Of a stretch of DNA of 11,872 nt, positions 1 to 6,760 are shown piece after piece. The notes beneath the pieces are model-generated. The model worked only from the letters and a program-made list of their open reading frames with translations, did not search any database and was not told the DNA's origin. Made by a program: the position numbers and the translations under genes. The stretch is taken from NCBI GenBank assembly GCA_021780545.1, contig JAJXYP010000052.1, positions 1 to 11,872 on the forward strand, given 5' to 3'. This stretch comes from a bacterium. Lineage in GTDB: Bacteria > Patescibacteriota > Minisyncoccia > UBA6257 > 2-01-FULL-56-20. The first letter of the stretch is position 1. Every line of letters begins with the position of its first letter.

Positions 1-361
1 TATAGCCGTACGTTTCGATATGCAGGATGGTCGCGAGCGCGATGATGATGATGCCGAGTACGAACCCGAGATTCGCCAGGGCGAGCGTTGCGGCAAAACC
101 TTTTTGGACGATGGGGGTGGAAAAAACGTCATTATTGATGGCGAGGACCACGCTTACCAGCCAGGTTTCAACGGTAATGACGAGCCCGCCGAGGATTGCG
201 AGAACGTAAGCGATGCCGAATACAACCTTACCGATGATGTAATAACTGATGGTACCGGCAGCGGAGACGACGGTGTTTACGGCGGCATTCGTAATACTTC
301 CGCTAGCCTTAGCGATTTGATATGCTAATTCATATTCTGAAGCCGGATTTGTCGGATCCAT
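1..361 (-). CDS. VirB6/TrbL-like multi-pass membrane protein (partial, 3' end outside window)
   Basis: An open reading frame runs leftward from an ATG at 361 to the window edge: 120 residues seen, no stop reached. The start is MDPTNPASEYELAYQIAKAS, then a small-residue helix, then two strongly hydrophobic segments at about residues 46-74 and 88-115, the second ending in ATILHIETYGY. The pattern of TM helix, short loop with STPIVQKGF, then a long TM helix closing in an 'ATIL-x-IE-x-Y' motif resembles the VirB6/TrbL-like proteins of type IV secretion-like clusters in Parcubacteria; this match is from memory, not a search. The gene begins 3 bases after the stop of the 733-residue secreted protein and in the same frame (TAA, GAT, ATG), so the two are almost certainly co-transcribed. 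No Shine-Dalgarno sequence is visible, which fits translational coupling. Family assignment is moderately sure; that it is a real membrane-protein gene is very likely. Confidence 0.75.
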   Translation of the reverse strand, partial: MDPTNPASEYELAYQIAKASGSITNAAVNTVVSAAGTISYYIIGKVVFGIAYVLAILGGLVITVETWLVSVVLAINNDVFSTPIVQKGFAATLALANLGFVLGIIIIALATILHIETYGY

Positions 362-364
362 ATC

Positions 365-2566
365 TTATGGAATAGTTATCGATTGGCACGTCGCGGTTTC
401 GCCGCTTGCGGCTGCGTTCGTGAGTGTCACGACATAAGTACCGGATGCGTTAAAGGTGTATGTCGCAGGGGTACCGGACGCGATGGTCGTTCCGTTAAGC
501 GACCAGACGAACGAGCCGGGCATTGCCTGACCATTGGAATTGTCGACCTCGCCGCCGCTCGCCGTGAAGGTGTAGGTGGATGGATCGGTCGGGTTGGTTT
601 GCTGGGCGTCGCAGGAAATAGGCATCGCTATCGTGGCCGGAGGGAGATTGGCTTCTCGGGTGAGTTCGGTTTTTATCAGGCTAGTCGCCGAATTGATGCT
701 TTCGTTCGCCAGCGAATCGAGGAGCGAGGTGAGGAGCGAGGTGAAGAATTGCTGAATAAAGGCGCTTGTATCATTCGCGCTGCTGACGAGTTTAAAGTTG
801 CTCGCGATGGCGGCGGAAAGCGCTTTGGAGTCCGTTTGCCCGGGGCTCGTATCTTTTGGTTCGCTGCCGTCGGCGCAGAGCCCGTTATTCGGAGCATTCG
901 TTATTGTGTAGGTCATGCCTTTATTCGGACAGGTGAACTCGGGCTGTCCGGTATTGATCACCGAGGCCTGCACCGTGTTACCATTAGCGTATTGGCATAC
1001 GGCATGCATTCCGCTCGGACTGAATTTTCCTTGCGGTGAAGTGTAAACACTCTGGTCGCCTGGACAGGCGGAAGAACCCTGGAATCCCTGGTTGGCGATC
1101 GCTTTGGCCTGTTCGGCTTGCTGCGCCTGTCCGGCATCGGCCAGTTCTTTGTCTTGGATGTCGAGCATGGCGGTCCATGGGTTGTTGTCGGGCTGGAAAA
1201 GCGACGTAAATGCCGCAAAGCCACCCTGAGAAAACAGGTTGTTTGTGGCAAGGTTGAAAGTGAATGAATTGGCGCAGACATTATTTCCGCCGGCTCCTTG
1301 AGCGCTTCCTCCGGAGGCTGGCGGCATGAGCAGCAATCTAAGCTGTGGAGCATAGGCGGGGTTTACGCAGGCAAATTGGTTATTTAGCGAAGCGAGTGCG
1401 CGTGCTTCAAAGGTGTTTGCGAGCGTGGTCCCCCATTGCTGGATGAAATGAGGCGCGCCGTTGCCATTGATCCACTTGTACACGGTATTTTGCATAATCA
1501 AAACCAGGCCGTTTTTCGCAATCTGGATAGCGATGTTTTTCAGATATTTAAGAAGGATGGTATGAAGTTGTACCAAGCCGTCCGCCGCGCGCTTGGATGT
1601 ATTTGCTTCGGTTATGAGATCTTGTACGGGTATATTGACTCCGACAACAAAAGCATGCGCGACTGGAATCCCGAAGATTGTTTTCAGGAAAGACAGAGCG
1701 CCGTTTCCTTGCTGATTTTGGAATGAAAAGAGGTTTGCCGCGACCGCTTGCTGGACTGCGGTTTGGAACTCGTTGAGAGCAAGCTGATAATTATTCTGCT
1801 CCGCTTGAAAGACAACGGCCGATTTCAAAGGGTCCGATGACGTGCCATTAAAGAGGTCGATGGAATTTTTGTCGTAAACAAGAATTTTAACGAGGCTTTT
1901 TTGAAAGTTTACCCCGGCAGCCGGTGTTTTAAGTCCGCTGATGTCCCGAAGGGCTGTTTTTATATTGTCATGCAGATAAGGAAGCGAGCTTGGGTCCGCG
2001 GTCTGATTGAGCACGTTCTGCATACCGGACGATATCAGATTCTTGTTTAGAATATCAGTTAGGGCGGACCCGTAATCCGCGAACGCCGTCGGGGAATTTG
2101 GAATTATGGTAATCGGTATGGCGGCAGCTTCGGCATCCCAGTCGGGAATTTGCAGCGAATTAACCGTAGAACTGCTCTCAAACTGTTGAAGTACATTATC
2201 CATTGAGGGCTGGGAAAGAGTCGGATTTCCATTAGAATCCGTTTGTGCGCCGCTAGGGTTGGTTGCCATGAGTTCATTCAGATAAGCGTTCGCAAAAACA
2301 TCCGTCAGATTATTCGGATCGTTGGTGTTGTTCGCCGACGTTAGGATGACGTCCGTTGGATTATTGGTCGTGGGCGCGAACGCATTCCCGGCGATAGCGT
2401 CGGCGGCGGGATGCGCGGTGCCGGTTGTAGCAGGTGCGGTTGCTGAGCTGTCTGAGGTGTTGCCGCTGGCACTCCCCACGGTCGACGCAATCATCGCCGC
2501 CGTGCCGGTTCCGACGGCAAGTATCAAAAATCCAGTTATGAACTTCTTGACGTCAATCATGTACAT
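365..2566 (-). CDS. large exported protein with C-terminal PKD-like domain, T4SS-associated
   Basis: 733 residues if the first ATG (2566) is used. Residues 9-29 (FITGFLILAVGTGTAAMIAST) form an N-terminal membrane or signal segment. An Asn/Thr/Ser/Ala-rich linker follows (about 30-125), then a long helical middle part (about 125-400). All eight cysteines lie in the C-terminal half (400, 431, 501, 524, 546, 564, 652, 727), suggesting extracytoplasmic disulfides. Residues about 651-733 look like a PKD/immunoglobulin-type beta domain: SFVWSLNG, then TPATYTFNASGTYVVTLT. It lies directly upstream of a VirB6-like gene, so a role in a type IV secretion or pilus-like envelope apparatus is inferred from context. 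The promoter TGCTATAAT at 2577-2569 predicts transcription starting near 2562, so the in-frame ATG at 2560 (giving MIDVKKFITG...) is a better start than 2566. The precise function is unknown. Confidence 0.85.
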   Translation of the reverse strand: MYMIDVKKFITGFLILAVGTGTAAMIASTVGSASGNTSDSSATAPATTGTAHPAADAIAGNAFAPTTNNPTDVILTSANNTNDPNNLTDVFANAYLNELMATNPSGAQTDSNGNPTLSQPSMDNVLQQFESSSTVNSLQIPDWDAEAAAIPITIIPNSPTAFADYGSALTDILNKNLISSGMQNVLNQTADPSSLPYLHDNIKTALRDISGLKTPAAGVNFQKSLVKILVYDKNSIDLFNGTSSDPLKSAVVFQAEQNNYQLALNEFQTAVQQAVAANLFSFQNQQGNGALSFLKTIFGIPVAHAFVVGVNIPVQDLITEANTSKRAADGLVQLHTILLKYLKNIAIQIAKNGLVLIMQNTVYKWINGNGAPHFIQQWGTTLANTFEARALASLNNQFACVNPAYAPQLRLLLMPPASGGSAQGAGGNNVCANSFTFNLATNNLFSQGGFAAFTSLFQPDNNPWTAMLDIQDKELADAGQAQQAEQAKAIANQGFQGSSACPGDQSVYTSPQGKFSPSGMHAVCQYANGNTVQASVINTGQPEFTCPNKGMTYTITNAPNNGLCADGSEPKDTSPGQTDSKALSAAIASNFKLVSSANDTSAFIQQFFTSLLTSLLDSLANESINSATSLIKTELTREANLPPATIAMPISCDAQQTNPTDPSTYTFTASGGEVDNSNGQAMPGSFVWSLNGTTIASGTPATYTFNASGTYVVTLTNAAASGETATCQSITIP

Positions 2567-2568
2567 TT

Positions 2569-2577
2569 ATTATAGCA
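2569..2577 (-). promoter_or_regulatory. extended -10 promoter of the PKD-domain protein gene
   Basis: On the minus strand the bases read TGCTATAAT: a perfect -10 hexamer (2574-2569) with the TG of an extended -10. No good -35 is seen 17 bases upstream, which is usual for extended -10 promoters. Normal spacing puts the transcript start at about 2562, two bases before the ATG at 2560. The mRNA would therefore be essentially leaderless. Confidence 0.6.
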
Positions 2578-2596
2578 AACGCCGCGCGCGTTTTGT

Positions 2597-2605
2597 TTAT
2601 CCACA
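2597..2605 (+). promoter_or_regulatory. isolated perfect DnaA-box sequence
   Basis: TTATCCACA, identical to the Escherichia coli DnaA-box consensus, lies in the gap between rsmA and the PKD-protein gene, about 20 bases upstream of the -10 element. It is the only perfect copy I found in the window. A chance match is possible, at roughly one in ten for a 9-mer over this length on both strands. Binding by DnaA is not shown. Confidence 0.35.
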
Positions 2606-2669
2606 GAAGCGGGTATGGCGCGGAAAATCTACAAAATCACTTTAAAACAAAAAGAGGGTTCCGTTGGCC

Positions 2670-3713
2670 TTACGCCAGAACATCCTTAAATTCACGGGCG
2701 ATGGCATGAATATCTTCCACTGTCAAATTTTGCGGACGAAGCGAGGAATCAATGCCGATCGATGCGAAGCGGTCGATAATCGCGTCGCGGAGAGCGGCGG
2801 CACTCGTTTCTTTTGGAGTCCTCCGATCCGATTTTCCCGAAATCATGATGGCGGCCCTGATATTGTTCGATATTGTTTTTCGCGGTTGCGCGAAGAGCGC
2901 GCGAACGGTTGCATAATAGAGGCGGCTGTCGGAGGCGTGAGACTGACCGGATGCGCGAGGTTGACGGCGCGGCGAACGCGAACCACCCGTTTCTTCTTCG
3001 TGCTCCGTCGCGCCCACTGGGGCCACGTCGGTTTTTCTGCTCAACCTTATGACGGCTGAGTCGACGTTCGGCGGCGGCGCGAAGTCTTCGCGCGGTACGT
3101 GCAGGATGATTTCGGGGCGCGCCCAGAACTGGATACTTGCAGCGAGCCGATTCATCCGCGGCGGTTGCGCAGCGATCCGTTCGGCGACTTCTTCTTGTAT
3201 GAGAAATACGCACAAATCCGGCGCGCAATCCAGTTCGCTGATGATCCGTAGGAGGTGGCCGGTTATATAATACGGAATGTTGCCGACGATCTTAAGGGTA
3301 TGGCCGCTGGCTCGAGGGGCGGTTGTTGTAGCATGCAGTAACCGCCGTTCAGCGTGAGGTTGATATTTTGTGGCGACGCTTTGCTTTGGCGGAAAATTGC
3401 CATCATTGAAGGTGATGCCGTGGCGCGCATCCGTATATTTACGTATCATCGCCGGCAGCATCTCGAGCGCGTCTCCAGAAACAACCTCGATCCCCCATCC
3501 TTCCCGGGTGGCTCTCTGGCGCAGCTCCTCCGCGAGCCGCTCATCTTTTTCGATGACGGAAAAGGCGTCGGTTCGATTTGCGAGTTGCGCCGACAGCTCT
3601 CCGTGCCCGGGGCCGATTTCGATGATGATATCCCCGGCCTTCGGGTCGATGCTCCGGGCGATCGTTTTGACAACGCCGGAGTTTTTTAGAAAATGCTGGC
3701 CCAGTTTTTTCAT
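2670..3713 (-). CDS. rsmA: 16S rRNA (adenine1518-N6/adenine1519-N6)-dimethyltransferase with two insertions
   Basis: RsmA/KsgA transfers four methyl groups from S-adenosylmethionine to two adjacent adenines in the 3' hairpin of 16S rRNA, a late step in small-subunit maturation. Seen here: the family N-terminus KKLGQHFLKN at residues 2-11, SAM-binding motif IEIGPGHGEL at 31-40, the acidic SAM-contacting segment VIEKDERL (53-60), GDAL (80-83), catalytic motif NIPYYI (145-150), FAPPPNVDSAV (211-221) and the C-terminal VRALFAQPRKTISNNI (270-285). The start is fixed because the family begins exactly at KKLGQHFL. At 347 residues it is longer than the usual 260-280. The extra length sits in two blocks, about 95-138 and 228-264, both rich in Arg/Ser/Thr and both holding the string PRASG. 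The gene lies 24 bases after the helicase stop and is probably in its transcription unit. Assignment is secure. Confidence 0.95.
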   Translation of the reverse strand: MKKLGQHFLKNSGVVKTIARSIDPKAGDIIIEIGPGHGELSAQLANRTDAFSVIEKDERLAEELRQRATREGWGIEVVSGDALEMLPAMIRKYTDARHGITFNDGNFPPKQSVATKYQPHAERRLLHATTTAPRASGHTLKIVGNIPYYITGHLLRIISELDCAPDLCVFLIQEEVAERIAAQPPRMNRLAASIQFWARPEIILHVPREDFAPPPNVDSAVIRLSRKTDVAPVGATEHEEETGGSRSPRRQPRASGQSHASDSRLYYATVRALFAQPRKTISNNIRAAIMISGKSDRRTPKETSAAALRDAIIDRFASIGIDSSLRPQNLTVEDIHAIAREFKDVLA

Positions 3714-3737
3714 GCGGTCGTTAAATTATTCGTTGAA

Positions 3738-5762
3738 TTAAATGGATATATACGGTTCTGCGTTGTCGATTTCATCATCGTAATCGTTTTGGAAGCGGCG
3801 ACTCGTTCCGGCAGAGGGGCCGCCTGTCCCCGTTGCGCCGGATGTCGATTCAATATCCGCAGCCGTTTTGAAAGTTATGAATTCTTCCGGTATTTCGCCG
3901 ATGAATCGCGAAGGCAATCCGTAAAAACTGATAGAGAGCGACTTTTTGGCGCGTGTCATGGCGACATACATCAGGCGACGCTCCTCTTCGAGCGACGCCT
4001 CCTTTTCAATGGAGCGCTCGTGCGGCAGCAGACCCTCCCCTGCTCCGGCAATGAAAACAGCCGCGAATTCCAAACCTTTTGCCATATGGATCGTGGAAAG
4101 ATGAACCGGCGGGACGCTGCTCGCCTTGGGACGCGCCGCGATGCCTGACGAGCCGCTTTTCTCTGCTGTGTCGTCGAACAGCGGACTGCCCGCCGGCGCG
4201 CGTTCGCCTGCGGACGCATTTTCGTCGTCGGTCGCCTGGAGCAGGCTGAGGCGCTCCAGAAAGTCCGGCAGCCGTTCAAATTCCCCGGCAAAACGCGCAA
4301 GTTCCGCGATATTTTCTTCGCGTTCGTCGGCGTTGGTAAATCCTTCCTCCAAATAGGTCATATAGCCGAACGTTTCGAGAAAAATCGCGAGCGTTTCACT
4401 CGGCGCCATGGTTTCCGCGCCGTCGGCTTTTGTGCTGCCCGCAGCGGCGAGCGCGGCGCGGTAGGCCGCAAACTTTTTTTTGGTCAGATTTTTTTCGAGC
4501 CGCTCGCGGCTCAACTCATCACGGGGATTTGCCGCATAGCGAAGCGCCGCAACGGCGTCTTTTACCTCGCGCCGTTCATAGAATTTCAGTCCGCCGAAAA
4601 TGCGGTACGGAATATTTTCCCGGATGAGCGCCTGTTCAATAGCCCGGGATTGCGCGTTTGTCCGGTATAGGACGGCGATGTCAGCGTTCGATCCGCGGGC
4701 ATCAGCGATTCTTGCGGCGATCCAGGCCGCTTCATCGTTTTCGCCCCATGCTTCATAGAGAACAATCGGGGTGCCGGCGGCTGCTGAAGTCCATAATTTT
4801 TTCGGCGTTCGGAGCCGGTTATTTTTAACCATGGCGGATGCGGCGTTAACAATCGTTCCGGTTGAGCGATAGTTCTCTTCGAGGAATCGCACGGTGGCGC
4901 CGGGCCAATCCCTCTCAAATCCGAGAAAAATTTTTATATCCGCATACCGCCACGTATAGATGGTTTGCTCGTCGTCGCCCACGACGGTGAGGTTGTGATG
5001 CGCGCCGGCGAGCATCCGCACCAACTGGTACTGTTTCGGGTTGATGTCCTGATATTCGTCGACCAGTATTGCGTCAAACCGGTTTTGATATTTTTTTAAT
5101 ATATCCGGACGGGAAAGAAACAGCGCAACTGGTTTTTCGATGAGGTCGTCGAAATCAAAGGCGTTATTTCTCTCCAGCGCGGATTCATATGATGCAAATA
5201 TTTTTTGCACGAGAGCGTTTTCCGCGTCGGTCGACGAGGCGCCTTCCTCGACTCGATTTTTCAGTTCGGATATTTTTGCGGAGAAGTAGGCGGGCGATTC
5301 TTTGGTTTTTTCCCGGCGGCGAGCGGTCGCGCCGAGCGTCGGTTCCCCGTCATGTTTTGGCAGTATGGCCTTGACCGACTTTTTAATCAAATCGAAGGAA
5401 TCGTGATCGTCAAAAATGACGAAGTTCGGCGTGCGTCCGAGATGACCGCATTCGCGCCGGAGGATGCTTGCTCCGAGCGCGTGGAAAGTTCCTATGTACG
5501 GCCCGCGCTTTGCTGCGGTTGAATCGGGCCGAACGCCTGTCATAGCGGCTAGGCGGTCCGACATTTCTTTCGCCGCCTTGTTGGTAAAGGTAACCGCGCA
5601 AATGCGCTCAGGCGGCATTCCTGAAGCAAGGAAGTGGACAATTCTGCTTGTAAGTGTTCTGGTTTTACCGGTTCCGGCGCCCGCTACTATTAATAGAGGG
5701 ATATGTGGCGATTCGGCGGCGCTCTTTTGTTCCGGATTCAGTTTTGGTATAATGGATTCCAT
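3738..5762 (-). CDS. uvrD: UvrD/PcrA-type superfamily 1 DNA helicase
   Basis: An ATP-dependent 3'-5' DNA helicase of the UvrD/PcrA/Rep family, acting in repair and replication-conflict handling in the cytoplasm. Motifs appear in order: Walker A GAGTGKT (28-34), Ia TFTNKAAKEM (58-67), Ib YIGTFHALG (89-97), II LVDEYQD (233-239), III VVGDDEQTIYTWR (260-272), IV EENYRST (295-301), IVa YRIFGGLKFYERREVKD (386-402), V STIHMAKGLEF (556-566) and VI RRLMYVAMTRAK (595-606). Length 674, slightly shorter than E. coli UvrD (720). The stretch between IVa and V is short and holds a low-complexity linker at about 511-552, so subdomain 2B looks reduced. Motif III differs from the usual GDDDQSIYGWRGA. The Tudor-like C-terminal tail seems absent or very short. 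The start ATG (5762) is the only in-frame ATG available and overlaps the start of the divergent LysM gene. UvrD, PcrA and Rep cannot be told apart here. Confidence 0.93.
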   Translation of the reverse strand: MESIIPKLNPEQKSAAESPHIPLLIVAGAGTGKTRTLTSRIVHFLASGMPPERICAVTFTNKAAKEMSDRLAAMTGVRPDSTAAKRGPYIGTFHALGASILRRECGHLGRTPNFVIFDDHDSFDLIKKSVKAILPKHDGEPTLGATARRREKTKESPAYFSAKISELKNRVEEGASSTDAENALVQKIFASYESALERNNAFDFDDLIEKPVALFLSRPDILKKYQNRFDAILVDEYQDINPKQYQLVRMLAGAHHNLTVVGDDEQTIYTWRYADIKIFLGFERDWPGATVRFLEENYRSTGTIVNAASAMVKNNRLRTPKKLWTSAAAGTPIVLYEAWGENDEAAWIAARIADARGSNADIAVLYRTNAQSRAIEQALIRENIPYRIFGGLKFYERREVKDAVAALRYAANPRDELSRERLEKNLTKKKFAAYRAALAAAGSTKADGAETMAPSETLAIFLETFGYMTYLEEGFTNADEREENIAELARFAGEFERLPDFLERLSLLQATDDENASAGERAPAGSPLFDDTAEKSGSSGIAARPKASSVPPVHLSTIHMAKGLEFAAVFIAGAGEGLLPHERSIEKEASLEEERRLMYVAMTRAKKSLSISFYGLPSRFIGEIPEEFITFKTAADIESTSGATGTGGPSAGTSRRFQNDYDDEIDNAEPYISI
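5745..5753 (+). promoter_or_regulatory. extended -10 element overlapping the LysM/M23 gene start
   Basis: TGGTATAAT, a perfect -10 hexamer (5748-5753) with extended TG. The hexamer physically overlaps the ATG at 5752. If used, transcription would begin near 5760, inside the predicted coding region, so the ATG could not be in that transcript. The true start may then be downstream, or a further promoter lies upstream inside the helicase gene. It could also be chance. Confidence 0.45.
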
Positions 5763-6699
5763 AAGTAATTTCTTCGGAAAACCGGATAGGGCATACAGGC
5801 CATTGATTGTGGCTCTTTTTTTGGGTGCGGTTGCCGTCGTACCCGGAGCGACAATCTATCAATCTAACCAGAGTATACAATATGGTTTACTTGGCAACCC
5901 GTCTCCTCCGGAAGCGTTGATTAGGACGGCCTTTGGTGCTGTTATCGATACAGCCGCTTTCCCCGGAGAATCTCCGGTGGCCATGAGCAATGCTATGGCC
6001 GGCGTCCAAGGTTTGCCGATCGCAATGGTTAACGGTGGCGTCGCGGCCGATTCTGCAATTTCTGCCGCGGTGGTTCGGGATCCGGGCCAACCCATTGGTT
6101 TGCCGCCGGGCGTCCAATATCAGAGCTCAGTCGGTCGGACATGGACCATGTCAATTTATACCGTTTCACGGGGTGACACGTTGTCCCGCATCGCCAATCA
6201 TTTCAATATATTGATCAAGGATATTATGCTCGCAAATCCCAATCTTAACAAATCATTACGGGCCGGTGAAAAAATAAATATTTCGAGCTGGACGAACGCA
6301 CCCGTTTCTTCCGGGAATCTTCCGGATTACAACACATATTTCATCATGCCCTCCCAGGGATATGACTGGGGTAATTTGCAAAACGATAACAGCATTGAAA
6401 TTTCAAACTCCTGCGGGACGCCGGTCGTCGCGGCCGCCGATGGCGTGGTGGTGCCGGATCCGGCCATTTCTGATTCGCAGGGCGCCTGGAACGGCGGATA
6501 CGGCAACTTCGTTCTTTTGGAACATGCTTTCGGAAACGGGATACGCACACGTTATGCACATCTCGAACAAGCTCTGGTTCAGCCTGGCGATTTTGTGAAA
6601 CAAGGGCAGCAGATAGGGCTCATGGGCGAGTCCGGTGGAGTCAATGGATGCGAATTAGATTTTCAGGTAATCGGTGCTCGTAATCCGTTTCAGCGTTAA
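5752..6699 (+). CDS. LysM-domain envelope protein with degenerate M23 (LytM) peptidase domain
   Basis: 315 residues from the ATG at 5752. One N-terminal membrane or signal segment lies at about 18-38 (LIVALFLGAVAVVPGATIYQ). A LysM peptidoglycan-binding domain follows at 134-178 (SIYTVSRGDTLSRIA...). The C-terminal part, about 195-315, has the M23 layout: GTPVVAAADGVV, GYGNFVLLEH (H258), RYAHL (H270), GDFVKQGQQIGLMGESG. The metal-binding positions are not kept. The expected H-x3-D is replaced around DNSIEI, and the final HLHFE motif reads ELDFQ (301-305). The protein is therefore probably a non-catalytic LytM domain, as in the amidase activators EnvC and NlpD, acting at the cell wall outside the membrane; that role is inferred. 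It is alone on the plus strand here. An in-frame extension back to 5464 lies wholly over the helicase gene and was not used. The -10 overlap at 5748-5753 leaves the exact start open. Confidence 0.87.
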   Translation: MDSISNFFGKPDRAYRPLIVALFLGAVAVVPGATIYQSNQSIQYGLLGNPSPPEALIRTAFGAVIDTAAFPGESPVAMSNAMAGVQGLPIAMVNGGVAADSAISAAVVRDPGQPIGLPPGVQYQSSVGRTWTMSIYTVSRGDTLSRIANHFNILIKDIMLANPNLNKSLRAGEKINISSWTNAPVSSGNLPDYNTYFIMPSQGYDWGNLQNDNSIEISNSCGTPVVAAADGVVVPDPAISDSQGAWNGGYGNFVLLEHAFGNGIRTRYAHLEQALVQPGDFVKQGQQIGLMGESGGVNGCELDFQVIGARNPFQR

Positions 6700-6704
6700 G
6701 AATT

Positions 6705-6733
6705 GCCGTCATGACTTTTGTCGCGGCTTTTTT
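6705..6733 (+). terminator. probable rho-independent terminator of the LysM/M23 gene
   Basis: Six bases after the LysM gene stop, GCCG (6705-6708) pairs with CGGC (6724-6727). An inner GAC-tttt-GTC helix is separated from it by a small internal loop, and six T residues (6728-6733) follow directly. The stem is imperfect, so confidence is moderate. It lies between convergent genes, where a terminator is expected. Confidence 0.45.
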
Positions 6734-6760
6734 CGTATAATTTGTAAATTAATAATCCGG

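Noticed and set aside
2645..2669. Rho-independent terminator after rsmA
   Set aside because: A T-rich stretch follows the stop on the minus strand, but I could not find a stem of more than two or three pairs before it.
5464..5751. In-frame upstream extension of the LysM/M23 protein (an extra 96 residues)
   Set aside because: It lies entirely antisense to the N-terminal motifs of the helicase gene, and the membrane/signal segment fits a start at 5752 or later.
6736..6741. TATAAT as a plus-strand promoter
   Set aside because: It lies between convergent genes with only comM antisense downstream; no TG extension and no -35 seen.
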